A stretch of DNA of 64,000 bases from Lepisosteus oculatus (GCF_040954835.1 NW_027168309.1:186001-250000), one strand, 5' to 3'. Shown: positions 1-8,256, counted from the first letter of the stretch. The notes: a model not told the origin generated them from the letters alone. A program made the numbers and translations.

Positions 1-7
1 ATGGGAG

Positions 8-11
8 AAAA
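8..11 (-). terminator. T4 run after the Asp pseudogene (polymerase III stop)
   Basis: Plus-strand AAAA, read as TTTT on minus, beginning 9 nt after the Asp 3' end. It is the only tRNA locus of the unit with a classical terminator at normal distance. Present in every unit. Confidence 0.6.
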
Positions 12-20
12 GCAACCTGG

Positions 21-92
21 CTCGCCGTCAAGCAATCCATCCCTGGTCTCCCACGTGACAGGCGGGGATACGCACCACTATACTAACGAGGA
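21..92 (-). pseudogene. tRNA-Asp(GTC)-derived pseudogene, unit 1
   Basis: On the minus strand this reads as tRNA-Asp through the acceptor 5' strand, D arm (A box TAGTATAGTGG intact) and anticodon arm (loop CTGTCAC, anticodon GTC), and has the normal 72-nt length. The T arm is ruined: the usual loop TTCGATT reads ATGGATT, so T54 and C56 are lost, pair 53-61 is G-G, and the B box is destroyed. The acceptor has a C-C mismatch at 3-70. A run of four T's follows 9 nt after the 3' end (plus-strand AAAA at 8-11), so the ancestor was probably a normal polymerase III gene. Without a B box it is unlikely to bind TFIIIC well or to yield mature tRNA. Confidence 0.85.
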
Positions 93-503
93 GCGCTTGC
101 TTGGCGCTTGAAGACACTTCCTCTTGCGGCTACTACTGTTTCCGGTTTCGTCTTTTCTTTTCATTCCTCCCAGAGGAGCGCATGAAAACGTTTCCATCTG
201 CGCCATCCTCACCCCTCCAATGCTATGGTCCCTGCTCCTCCTGGTGCACTGCAAACACTCATTCAGCCGGTTCTTTCAGTTTGAATAATTAGGTCTTCAA
301 AGGCTGGAAGTAGGGCGCAAAAGACATGCCAATGCCAAAAGCGTGGCTGTGTGCTTCCAGCTGTGAAATGTCACTGGTGGATGTTGAAGACATTACTTCC
401 AAGGCAGCAGGTCCAAGCGATTTAGCGTTTGTACAAGAAGCAGGAAGAGAGAAACGGCACTCCGCCTTTTTCTGGGCAGGCCGAAGCGACAGGAGAAGGG
501 CGC
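93..503. other. Spacer between the Asp relic and tRNA-Ser
   Basis: No gene recognised. Bases about 115-180 are strongly pyrimidine-rich (TTTCGTCTTTTCTTTTCATT), followed by unremarkable mixed sequence. The 2-bp deletion of units 2 and 3 falls here, near 391, and the offset 268 variant of units 11 and 15 is also here. Confidence 0.7.
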
Positions 504-585
504 CGTAGTGGGCAGGATTCGAGCCGACGCGGGGAGACCCCAATGGCTTTCTAGCCCATCGCCTTAACCGCTCGGCCACGACTAC
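504..585 (-). tRNA. tRNA-Ser(AGA)-like gene, structurally impaired, unit 1
   Basis: The minus strand reads as an 82-nt class II tRNA with a long variable arm (TGGGGTCTCCCCGC), discriminator G and anticodon AGA in loop CTAGAAA, which would decode UCU/UCC serine codons. The A box (TGGCCGAGCGG) is good. Compared with the vertebrate sequence recalled from memory, it has C-C at acceptor pair 6-67, G-G at anticodon-stem pair 31-39 and C-T at T-stem pair 51-63. Base 54 is C instead of the near-invariant T, so the B box is GGCTCGAATCC. No run of four T's follows within about 160 nt. The discriminator and long arm, the main serine identity elements, are kept. I call it a degenerating gene; whether it is still charged or transcribed cannot be read from sequence. 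Confidence 0.8.
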
Positions 586-593
586 AGGGAGCG

Positions 594-644
594 CCGCCGC
601 CGCCGGCTTGCGATCATTTAACACGGAGGGCGAGGCGGCGGCGG
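594..644. repeat. CCG/CGG 11-bp inverted repeat just upstream of tRNA-Ser
   Basis: CCGCCGCCGCC at 594-604 pairs perfectly with GGCGGCGGCGG at 634-644 across a 29-nt loop. It begins 9 bases upstream of the Ser 5' end, so it could form a GC-rich cruciform or stem in that gene's upstream region. Conserved in all units except unit 10, where an A at 37704 breaks one pair. Confidence 0.85.
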
Positions 645-711
645 TAACCTTTTTCAATGTCGCTCTCCGCTTCCCCCCAAAAAAAAGCCAAATGACATGC
701 TAGCACTCGGA

Positions 712-735
712 CACCCTTCAGAAGACTGAAGGGTG
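712..735. repeat. Perfect 10-bp hairpin with 4-nt loop
   Basis: CACCCTTCAG, loop AAGA, CTGAAGGGTG. The stem has no mismatch and is kept in every unit. It is not a histone 3' stem-loop (the stem does not match that consensus) and no T run follows it on either strand. Function unknown. Confidence 0.8.
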
Positions 736-1023
736 GCTTAAAGCTGGAAGGATTAGGTCTCCCCGTTCCGACGCGACAATCGAACTTCCTTAGGCAGAGA
801 GAAAGCAACATCGAGGAGCGTCAACAAGACTTTAGAAGCTGCGCCACACGCCACTTTCAGTCGCAGTCACAGCAGTTTTAAAGGCAGGAATCGCCTTTGC
901 GAACGCCATGAGAAACAGAACGCAAGGTCAGGTCCTGCGGTTTAACAAACAGCCACGGCTTTCATGCGACTGGACATTTCTTTTCTGGAGCGAATTCACT
1001 TTCAACTTCAAGAAATTCACACA

Positions 1024-1364
1024 ACTTGCGAAATACGAAATACAAATCTGGCTCATCGCTGCACAAGAAATACCGCCGGCTGGCAAGAAAATGACAACGG
1101 TGTTTTTCCTTAACGAAAAACTTCCCATGGAGAAAAACAACGGCTGTGCGTCTCTGTCGGCTTGATTCAGTTTAATGCAAGTATTCATTCTCCTCCTGGA
1201 AAATACAGCTTGCGAAAGATGAAATACAATTCTTGGCTTTTCTGGGTGAGTGCAGAAGAAATCCTGCCGGCTGGCAGAAGAATTCCAGCCTTTTTTACTC
1301 TTTAACCAGAAACTTGCGAATGATACAAAGCAAGCGGGGTGCGTTTCTGTGCAGCTGTTAACTG
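1024..1364 (+). repeat. Diverged internal direct duplication within the unit
   Basis: A segment from about 1024 to 1170 and another from about 1207 to 1364 are related copies. Both contain CTTGCGAAA, then GAAATACAA, then GCCGGCTGGCA, an AAACTT block, and GTGCGT(C/T)TCTGT, in the same order with small indels. Divergence is high, so the duplication is much older than the array's homogenisation. The 3' end of the second copy overlaps the Asn relic. Edges are approximate. Confidence 0.65.
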
Positions 1365-1396
1365 AACAGCTGCTGCTTCAAGCCCACCCAGGGCTC
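1320..1396 (+). pseudogene. Relic of tRNA-Asn(GTT), unit 1
   Basis: From 1349 to 1396 the plus strand aligns without gaps to the anticodon arm, variable loop, T arm and acceptor 3' strand of vertebrate tRNA-Asn(GTT), at about 37 of 48 bases by eye. The anticodon loop CTGTTAA is exact, and TTCAAGCCCACCCAGGG differs from the Asn 3' part at one base. The anticodon stem (TGCAG/CTGAA) keeps four of five pairs, with A-T replacing G-C at 30-40. Upstream, GCAAGCGGGGTGCG resembles the Asn D arm at 10 of 14, but about four bases are inserted before the anticodon arm and the 5' acceptor strand is unrecognisable. The T stem has two mismatches. It is an old dead gene. The start is approximate; the core is 1349-1396. 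Confidence 0.68.
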
Positions 1397-2460
1397 ATTC
1401 CGATTTCAACATCATGCCCCCTGAAGGTAGACTGGATTTCTTTGCGAAGCATTCACCTTTTGGACGTTTCAGGAAAGGTGCGTGTCGATGCCAGACTTGA
1501 AAAGCTTTCCATACAAAGAAACAACATAGTGCTTTTGATTGATGGGAAACGGCAAGAGCGGTTTGAGCAGCTCCGGCCTCTCAACCGCTTTACAATGTGA
1601 TCGGCACCTCGGTAGCCAGTTTAGAAGGCTGAAAAGGATGCTGGAAGCACAGCGACGTTCTAAAACCAGCGCTTGAAAAGCATCTGCATACATAAAATGT
1701 CCATTTCCCCAAAGCTGAATCTGCATCTTCAGAAGATTGTCAGCTATACGTTTTCGTTCTTTGTTTCCTTTTTTTACGACAAGCTTTCGAGAAATGAACT
1801 GTCTATTGTGATGAAGGCTGCATTAGAAATTGTGCATCTAGCTTAGTTCAATGAAATCGGGAGGTGCACCTGTCTCAAGCGGATGGCTCTTTGCAGGCAC
1901 ACTACGGAAACCTGCGGGCGCAAGTTGGGAGAAGTGACTCTTGCAGAGTGTTGAGCTTCGAGAAGAGGGCTCCGCTCAGGAAGATATTTCCACATGTTGA
2001 AGAGTCGCTTTTCGCCCTTTCTTTCCCACATTTTTCCAGTGCGGTTATTGATCGCGTTCAAAATGTTTTCCCAACGTACGTGTTACCTGCAAAATCACAG
2101 TGAAACTGTTATGCCGAAAAGATTCCTAATAGTTATTGTATTAGAATAGCTCTCCAATTTCTTAGCCTTCGTACACGCAATGTTTAAGGAAACGCTAGAG
2201 TAAATGAAACTGTAAATAGACAGGAGCTCTTCTTAGTTTTCATACAAGTTATGATGGCTGCAGCTCCTATCTGCGTCCGGGTGACCGGAGCCAAGGGATT
2301 ATCTGCGGAACCCTTGATTTATCTCTCGGGCAAGGAGCTAGATACGCCCTTTTCATCTCGGTTTGATCACACCTGTGCATTAAAACGCAGTGCTCGGTAC
2401 CATCGAGGTGTAAGAGGTTCAAGGATGAGCGGGAAACTTTGTTAATAAGGAGACGGGCAC
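1397..2460. other. Gene-free spacer between the Asn relic and tRNA-Lys
   Basis: About 1 kb with no recognised gene, tRNA or transposable element. Small features: a T7 run at about 1769-1775, a CTAATA/TATTAG inverted repeat near 2127-2145, and the G/C marker at 2279, whose C allele makes the perfect short palindrome CCGGTGACCGG. Confidence 0.65.
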
Positions 2461-2533
2461 CGCCCAACGTGGGGCTCGAACCCACGACCCTGAGATTAAG
2501 AGTCTCATGCTCTACCGACTGAGCTAGCCGGGC
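2461..2533 (-). tRNA. tRNA-Lys(CTT), unit 1
   Basis: A 73-nt minus-strand tRNA that, from memory, equals the standard vertebrate tRNA-Lys(CTT), which reads AAG codons. All four stems pair: acceptor GCCCGGC with GTTGGGC (two G-T pairs), D stem GCTC/GAGC, anticodon stem TGAGA/TCTCA around loop CTCTTAA, T stem GTGGG/CCCAC around TTCGAGC. The A box (TAGCTCAGTCGG) and B box (GGTTCGAGCCC) are good and the discriminator is G. No intron and no encoded CCA, as expected for a eukaryote. Odd point: the first run of four T's downstream is about 76 nt away (plus-strand AAAA at 2382-2385); nearer is only a CTTATTAA stretch. Confidence 0.96.
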
Positions 2534-3354
2534 GCCGGTGGAGCTGGTGGTTAACTTGTCCCTGTTGACGGCAATTTGACAAGGTATACTTCCTGGCTTT
2601 TCATCATGTGCTGACCGGATTCGAGAGTAGCACACCCTGTTCTTTGTTGATTACTGTACCTCCAGCAGCGCAAATGTCAGTAATCATTGAAATGTACGAC
2701 CTACAATCTCCTCAGCATGCCCGCGTGGACTCCTCAGTGATCATCCTTCTACGTTCTGCTGTAGTTTTCATGCAAGTGAAAACCGTGCTCCAAATAACAG
2801 CGGCACAGTTGTATCCTGCGGTAAGCATTCTTCTAATTCCATCGTTTTGCTCCAGGTAAAAGGTAGCGCATCATAGTGTTGATATTCCAAGGTTTCAGAG
2901 TCCGTATTGGATGGCTTGGATGCAGACATCGCTCAGAGCTCCCAGTATGATTTTCCCGAGTTCAGTTTTGCAGTGTTTTAGTGCTTTACTACTTCCAGTG
3001 GGCCTTTGAATGCTCTGCTAAGTAGAGACGTGACATAATTACTAATGCGACCGAGTGTGCTGGCTGTTCCTGGTTCGTAATGATTACAGTGAGAAATCAA
3101 TATAAACATAACTGCTTCGATTTCGAGGTTCAGTTGAAGCTTTCAAAGAAACTATCAAAGACCTCAGAACAACCGAAGACACATTTGGTCATCTCCGTAT
3201 TGGTGAAGATTAAAGAGTCCCGCAAGTGTCAAGCTTGCACAAACACACACCAGAGAGAAACTCAGGACAGAATTTAAAGAAAGGGAGATGCAGACTATTT
3301 GAAGGCACTTTGCTAACCCAATGGCATGCTTATGAATCGTGCATAGGACACACG
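2534..3354. other. Spacer between tRNA-Lys and initiator tRNA-Met
   Basis: No gene recognised. It carries most of the informative unit markers (2540, 3087-3090, 3251, 3313) and a CA-rich patch near 3239-3250. On the minus strand it contains no TTTT between 3355 and 2861. Confidence 0.65.
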
Positions 3355-3426
3355 TAGCAGAGGATGGTTTCGATCCATCGACCTCTGGGTTATGGGCCCA
3401 GCACGCTTCCGCTGCGCCACTCTGCT
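3355..3426 (-). tRNA. Initiator tRNA-Met(CAT), unit 1
   Basis: A 72-nt minus-strand tRNA that, from memory, is identical to vertebrate initiator tRNA-Met. The initiator hallmarks are visible: A1-T72 terminal pair, three G-C pairs at the bottom of the anticodon stem (GGG...CCC around loop CCCATAA), and A54 with A60 in the T loop (ATCGAAA instead of TTCGANN). The A box is TGGCGCAGCGG. Its product delivers methionine to the 40S subunit with eIF2 at start codons. It is divergent to the Leu gene, 279 bp away. Downstream on the minus strand the first TTTT is about 494 nt off (plus-strand AAAA at 2858-2861); a TTTCTTT lies roughly 70-80 nt away. How its transcript ends is unclear. Confidence 0.97.
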
Positions 3427-3705
3427 GACGGCCCCTCTGCGTGTGGCGCACAACTGCTCTTTTTATTTCCTACATAAGTGATGAAAGAGTTGAAAGTTTC
3501 AACGACAAACGCAGACGTCACTTTGAGCGCTTGGTGTTGTAGCACAAATCATCACATGCTGCTCTACACTGGATTATAAAAGCCGACACATTTTCCAAAC
3601 ATTTTAATGCTGGAGTCACACTGTAGTATTAATAACAGTGCGATACTCGAGGAGCGTAGTGGGATCGCGGTGGCTCATCAGACCGCCCCGGGACAGGGGG
3701 CCCAC
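3427..3705. promoter_or_regulatory. Shared upstream region of divergent tRNA-Met and tRNA-Leu genes
   Basis: 279 bp separate the two 5' ends. It has a GC-rich part next to Leu (GCCCCGGGACAGGGGGCC), an A/T-rich middle with TATAAAA at 3575-3581, a GTTGAAAGTTTCAAC palindrome near 3490, and the TATA-like box by Met. Both genes have internal A and B boxes, so this region would modulate rather than drive transcription. Confidence 0.4.
3460..3468 (-). promoter_or_regulatory. A/T-rich TATA-like box upstream of initiator tRNA-Met
   Basis: On the minus strand this reads AAATAAAAA, 34-42 bases upstream of the initiator Met gene, roughly where TFIIIB contacts DNA. The surrounding sequence is much less A-rich. 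Suggestive only. It repeats at the same offset in each full unit. Confidence 0.35.
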
Positions 3706-3788
3706 GTCAGGATGGCCGAGCGGTCTAAGGCGCTGCGTTCAGGTCGCAGTCTCCCCTGGAGGCGTGGGTTCGAATCCCACTCCTGACA
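3706..3788 (+). tRNA. tRNA-Leu(CAG), unit 1
   Basis: An 83-nt class II tRNA, the only intact gene on the plus strand; from memory it equals vertebrate tRNA-Leu(CAG), which reads CUG, usually the commonest leucine codon. Acceptor GTCAGGA pairs with TCCTGAC, the anticodon stem CTGCG/CGCAG holds loop TTCAGGT, the long variable arm is present, T stem GTGGG/CCCAC surrounds TTCGAAT, and the discriminator is A. A box TGGCCGAGCGG and B box GGTTCGAATCC are canonical. Downstream comes AAAAGC, with no T run until TTTTT at 3933-3937, 145 nt on. Unit 1 alone has an A two bases before the gene, where all others have G. Confidence 0.97.
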
Positions 3789-4139
3789 AAAAGCTTGCTC
3801 AGTGCCGTCTCCAGTCGGGTGCAAATGGGTGAAGCAGCCTGACGCAGGGAACGTGCGCCGATAGGCGTAGGTGTATCCCCTGCCTCTTCCGATTTAGCTC
3901 GTGCTCCATAGGATGGAAGCGGATGCTCTGGCTTTTTGACTCGAATATAACCTGATCACAACAGAAGGCCGTGCAGCCCAGTGCTGGTTTAAGAATGCCT
4001 CGTGTCTTCAGGCCCCTATTCCTTCAGGTTACCCCTTTGGAATAGTCGTCCGAAAAAGACGGGAAAGGAAAAGCATGTAAGCTCCCACACACTGCGTTAG
4101 CATTAGCGGTTGGAATCTGATGGGAGAAAAGCAACCTGG
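3789..4139. other. Spacer between tRNA-Leu and the next unit's Asp relic
   Basis: No gene recognised. Begins with AAAAGC straight after the Leu gene. Leu and the next Asp relic converge across it. Confidence 0.6.
3933..3937 (+). terminator. First T run downstream of tRNA-Leu (possible distant stop)
   Basis: TTTTT, 145 nt past the Leu 3' end, is the first run of four or more T's on that strand. Normal vertebrate spacing is under about 20 nt, so this would give an unusually long trailer. Repeated in every unit. Confidence 0.3.
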
Positions 4140-4211
4140 CTCGCCGTCAAGCAATCCATCCCTGGTCTCCCACGTGACAGGCGGGGATACGCACCACTAT
4201 ACTAACGAGGA
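4140..4211 (-). pseudogene. tRNA-Asp(GTC) pseudogene, unit 2
   Basis: Same bases as the unit 1 copy, including the lost B box. Confidence 0.83.
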
Positions 4212-4620
4212 GCGCTTGCTTGGCGCTTGAAGACACTTCCTCTTGCGGCTACTACTGTTTCCGGTTTCGTCTTTTCTTTTCATTCCTCCCAGAGGAGCGC
4301 ATGAAAACGTTTCCATCTGCGCCATCCTCACCCCTCCAATGCTATGGTCCCTGCTCCTCCTGGTGCACTGCAAACACTCATTCAGCCGGTTCTTTCAGTT
4401 TGAATAATTAGGTCTTCAAAGGCTGGAAGTAGGGCGCAAAAGACATGCCAATGCCAAAAGCGTGGCTGTGTGCTTCCAGCTGTGAAATGTCACTGGTGGA
4501 TGTTGAAGACTACTTCCAAGGCAGCAGGTCCAAGCGATTTAGCGTTTGTACAAGAAGCAGGAAGAGAGAAACGGCACTCCGCCTTTTTCTGGGCAGGCCG
4601 AAGCGACAGGAGAAGGGCGC

Positions 4621-4702
4621 CGTAGTGGGCAGGATTCGAGCCGACGCGGGGAGACCCCAATGGCTTTCTAGCCCATCGTCTTAACCGCTCGGCCACGACT
4701 AC
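4621..4702 (-). tRNA. tRNA-Ser(AGA)-like, impaired, D-stem A24 allele, unit 2
   Basis: As unit 1, plus the T allele at offset 562: tRNA base 24 becomes A and faces C11, adding a D-stem mismatch. Confidence 0.78.
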
Positions 4703-5436
4703 AGGGAGCGCCGCCGCCGCCGGCTTGCGATCATTTAACACGGAGGGCGAGGCGGCGGCGGTAACCTTTTTCAATGTCGCTCTCCGCTTCCCCCCAAAAA
4801 AAAGCCAAATGACATGCTAGCACTCGGACACCCTTCAGAAGACTGAAGGGTGGCTTAAAGCTGGAAGGATTAGGTCTCCCCGTTCCGACGCGACAATCGA
4901 ACTTCCTTAGGCAGAGAGAAAGCAACATCGAGGAGCGTCAACAAGACTTTAGAAGCTGCGCCACACGCCACTTTCAGTCGCAGTCACAGCAGTTTTAAAG
5001 GCAGGAATCGCCTTTGCGAACGCCATGAGAAACAGAACGCAAGCTCAGGTCCTGCGGTTTAACAAACAGCCACGGCTTTCATGCGACTGGACATTTCTTT
5101 TCTGGAGCGAATTCACTTTCAACTTCAAGAAATTCACACAACTTGCGAAATACGAAATACAAATCTGGCTCATCGCTGCACAAGAAATACCGCCGGCTGG
5201 CAAGAAAATGACAACGGTGTTTTTCCTTAACGAAAAACTTCCCATGGAGAAAAACAACGGCTGTGCGTCTCTGTCGGCTTGATTCAGTTTAATGCAAGTA
5301 TTCATTCTCCTCCTGGAAAATACAGCTTGCGAAAGATGAAATACAATTCTTGGCTTTTCTGGGTGAGTGCAGAAGAAATCCTGCCGGCTGGCAGAAGAAT
5401 TCCAGCCTTTTTTACTCTTTAACCAGAAACTTGCGA

Positions 5437-5513
5437 ATGATACAAAGCAAGCGGGGTGCGTTTCTGTGCAGCTGTTAACTGAACAGCTGCTGCTTCAAGC
5501 CCACCCAGGGCTC
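5437..5513 (+). pseudogene. tRNA-Asn(GTT) relic, unit 2
   Basis: Same sequence as the unit 1 relic. Confidence 0.66.
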
Positions 5514-6577
5514 ATTCCGATTTCAACATCATGCCCCCTGAAGGTAGACTGGATTTCTTTGCGAAGCATTCACCTTTTGGACGTTTCAGGAAAGGTGCGT
5601 GTCGATGCCAGACTTGAAAAGCTTTCCATACAAAGAAACAACATAGTGCTTTTGATTGATGGGAAACGGCAAGAGCGGTTTGAGCAGCTCCGGCCTCTCA
5701 ACCGCTTTACAATGTGATCGGCACCTCGGTAGCCAGTTTAGAAGGCTGAAAAGGATGCTGGAAGCACAGCGACGTTCTAAAACCAGCGCTTGAAAAGCAT
5801 CTGCATACATAAAATGTCCATTTCCCCAAAGCTGAATCTGCATCTTCAGAAGATTGTCAGCTATACGTTTTCGTTCTTTGTTTCCTTTTTTTACGACAAG
5901 CTTTCGAGAAATGAACTGTCTATTGTGATGAAGGCTGCATTAGAAATTGTGCATCTAGCTTAGTTCAATGAAATCGGGAGGTGCACCTGTCTCAAGCGGA
6001 TGGCTCTTTGCAGGCACACTACGGAAACCTGCGGGCGCAAGTTGGGAGAAGTGACTCTTGCAGAGTGTTGAGCTTCGAGAAGAGGGCTCCGCTCAGGAAG
6101 ATATTTCCACATGTTGAAGAGTCGCTTTTCGCCCTTTCTTTCCCACATTTTTCCAGTGCGGTTATTGATCGCGTTCAAAATGTTTTCCCAACGTACGTGT
6201 TACCTGCAAAATCACAGTGAAACTGTTATGCCCAAAAGATTCCTAATAGTTATTGTATTAGAATAGCTCTCCAATTTCTTAGCCTTCGTACACGCAATGT
6301 TTAAGGAAACGCTAGAGTAAATGAAACTGTAAATAGACAGGAGCTCTTCTTAGTTTTCATACAAGTTATGATGGCTGCAGCTCCTATCTGCGTCCGGGTG
6401 ACCGGAGCCAAGGGATTATCTGCGGAACCCTTGATTTATCTCTCGGGCAAGGAGCTAGATACGCCCTTTTCATCTCGGTTTGATCACACCTGTGCATTAA
6501 AACGCAGTGCTCGGTACCATCGAGGTGTAAGAGGTTCAAGGATGAGCGGGAAACTTTGTTAATAAGGAGACGGGCAC

Positions 6578-6650
6578 CGCCCAACGTGGGGCTCGAACCC
6601 ACGACCCTGAGATTAAGAGTCTCATGCTCTACCGACTGAGCTAGCCGGGC
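6578..6650 (-). tRNA. tRNA-Lys(CTT), unit 2
   Basis: Identical to the unit 1 gene; A allele in the 5' flank (offset 2540). Confidence 0.95.
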
Positions 6651-7471
6651 GCCGGTAGAGCTGGTGGTTAACTTGTCCCTGTTGACGGCAATTTGACAAG
6701 GTATACTTCCTGGCTTTTCATCATGTGCTGACCGGATTCGAGAGTAGCACACCCTGTTCTTTGTTGATTACTGTACCTCCAGCAGCGCAAATGTCAGTAA
6801 TCATTGAAATGTACGACCTACAATCTCCTCAGCATGCCCGCGTGGACTCCTCAGTGATCATCCTTCTACGTTCTGCTGTAGTTTTCATGCAAGTGAAAAC
6901 CGTGCTCCAAATAACAGCGGCACAGTTGTATCCTGCGGTAAGCATTCTTCTAATTCCATCGTTTTGCTCTAGGTAAAAGGTAGCGCATCATAGTGTTGAT
7001 ATTCCAAGGTTTCAGAGTCCGTATTGGATGGCTTGGATGCAGACATCGCTCAGAGCTCCCAGTATGATTTTCCCGAGTTCAGTTTTGCAGTGTTTTAGTG
7101 CTTTACTACTTCCAGTGGGCCTTTGAATGCTCTGCTAAGTAGAGACGTGACATAATTACTAATGCGACCGAGTGTGCTGGCTGTTCCTGGTTCGTAATGA
7201 TTACAGTGAGAAATCAATATAAACATAACTGCTTCGATTTCGAGGTTCAGTTGAAGCTTTCAAAGAAACTATCAAAGACCTCAGAACAACCGAAGACACA
7301 TTTGGTCATCTCCGTATTGGTGAAGATTAAAGAGTCCCGCAAGTGTCAAGCTTGCACAAACACACACCAGAGAGAAACTCAGGACAGAATTTAAAGAAAG
7401 GGAGATGCAGACTATTTGAAGGCACTTTGCTAACCCAATGGCATGCTTATGAATCGTGCATAGGACACACG

Positions 7472-7543
7472 TAGCAGAGGATGGTTTCGATCCATCGACC
7501 TCTGGGTTATGGGCCCAGCACGCTTCCGCTGCGCCACTCTGCT
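7472..7543 (-). tRNA. Initiator tRNA-Met(CAT), unit 2
   Basis: Identical to the unit 1 gene. Confidence 0.96.
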
Positions 7544-7822
7544 GACGGCCCCTCTGCGTGTGGCGCACAACTGCTCTTTTTATTTCCTACATAAGTGATG
7601 AAAGAGTTGAAAGTTTCAACGACAAACGCAGACGTCACTTTGAGCGCTTGGTGTTGTAGCACAAATCATCACATGCTGCTCTACACTGGATTATAAAAGC
7701 CGACACATTTTCCAAACATTTTAATGCTGGAGTCACACTGTAGTATTAATAACAGTGCGATACTCGAGGAGCGTAGTGGGATCGCGGTGGCTCATCAGAC
7801 CGCCCCGGGACAGGGGGCCCGC

Positions 7823-7905
7823 GTCAGGATGGCCGAGCGGTCTAAGGCGCTGCGTTCAGGTCGCAGTCTCCCCTGGAGGCGTGGGTTCGAATCCCACTCC
7901 TGACA
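7823..7905 (+). tRNA. tRNA-Leu(CAG), unit 2
   Basis: Identical to the unit 1 gene; G at -2. Confidence 0.96.
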
Positions 7906-8256
7906 AAAAGCTTGCTCAGTGCCGTCTCCAGTCGGGTGCAAATGGGTGAAGCAGCCTGACGCAGGGAACGTGCGCCGATAGGCGTAGGTGTATCCCCTGC
8001 CTCTTCCGATTTAGCTCGTGCTCCATAGGATGGAAGCGGATGCTCTGGCTTTTTGACTCGAATATAACCTGATCACAACAGAAGGCCGTGCAGCCCAGTG
8101 CTGGTTTAAGAATGCCTCGTGTCTTCAGGCCCCTATTCCTTCAGGTTACCCCTTTGGAATAGTCGTCCGAAAAAGACGGGAAAGGAAAAGCATGTAAGCT
8201 CCCACACACTGCGTTAGCATTAGCGGTTGGAATCTGATGGGAGAAAAGCAACCTGG

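Larger units (their letters stand above)
586..1319. other. Spacer between tRNA-Ser and the Asn relic
   Basis: Holds the CCG/CGG inverted repeat, a short C6A8 tract at about 673-686, the 10-bp hairpin and the first copy of the internal duplication. An 85-codon open frame (908-1165) is kept in all units only because the whole unit is homogenised; I recognise no protein in it. Confidence 0.7.
1..4119. repeat. Repeat unit 1 (reference unit, 4,119 bp)
   Basis: Diagnostic bases, used as unit-offset markers for all units: 562 C, 784 A, 2279 G, 2540 G, 3087-3088 CA with 3090 T, 3251 C, 3313 C. Private to this unit are G at 927 and A at 3704, two bases before the Leu gene. It shares G at 2116 only with unit 6, and matches unit 6 at all the listed markers. 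Confidence 0.95.
4120..8236. repeat. Repeat unit 2 (4,117 bp, 2-bp deletion subtype)
   Basis: Two bases are missing near offset 391 (GACATTACTT in unit 1 reads GACTACTT here), shared only with unit 3. Markers: 562 T, 2279 G, 2540 A, 3087 CA type, 3251 C, 3313 C. Private C to T at the position equivalent to 2853. Confidence 0.95.

Noticed and set aside
289-657. 122-codon minus-strand open frame
   Set aside because: It runs through the tRNA-Ser locus; units 2 and 3 lose its frame through the 2-bp deletion without any sign of constraint.
750-800. B-box-like GTTCGATTG on minus near a GGTCTCCCC motif shared with tRNA-Ser
   Set aside because: No A box or pairing acceptor at a suitable distance; short shared words only.
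1250-1600. 116-codon open frame present and unchanged in all 16 units
   Set aside because: It overlaps the Asn relic, has no recognisable domain, and its sameness is explained by homogenisation of the entire unit, spacers included.
2267-2635. 122-codon minus-strand open frame
   Set aside because: It is a read-through of the tRNA-Lys gene; the stretch ARLAQSVEHETLNLRVVGSS is a translated tRNA, a common false protein annotation.
2855-2910. Possible Trp- or elongator Met-like tRNA fragment (GGTAGCGCATC ... AAGGT)
   Set aside because: Only a D-arm-like stretch matches; spacing is off by two bases and no T arm or acceptor can be found.
3575-3581. TATAAAA as a promoter for tRNA-Leu
   Set aside because: It lies 125 bases or more upstream, too far for TFIIIB placement, and no separate transcript is evident.
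3638-3832. 64-codon plus-strand open frame
   Set aside because: It is a translation of the tRNA-Leu gene and its flanks.
4076-4118. Possible tRNA-Ala relic (TTAGCAT anticodon-loop-like motif)
   Set aside because: The flanking bases do not form an anticodon stem and the D-arm distance is six bases short.
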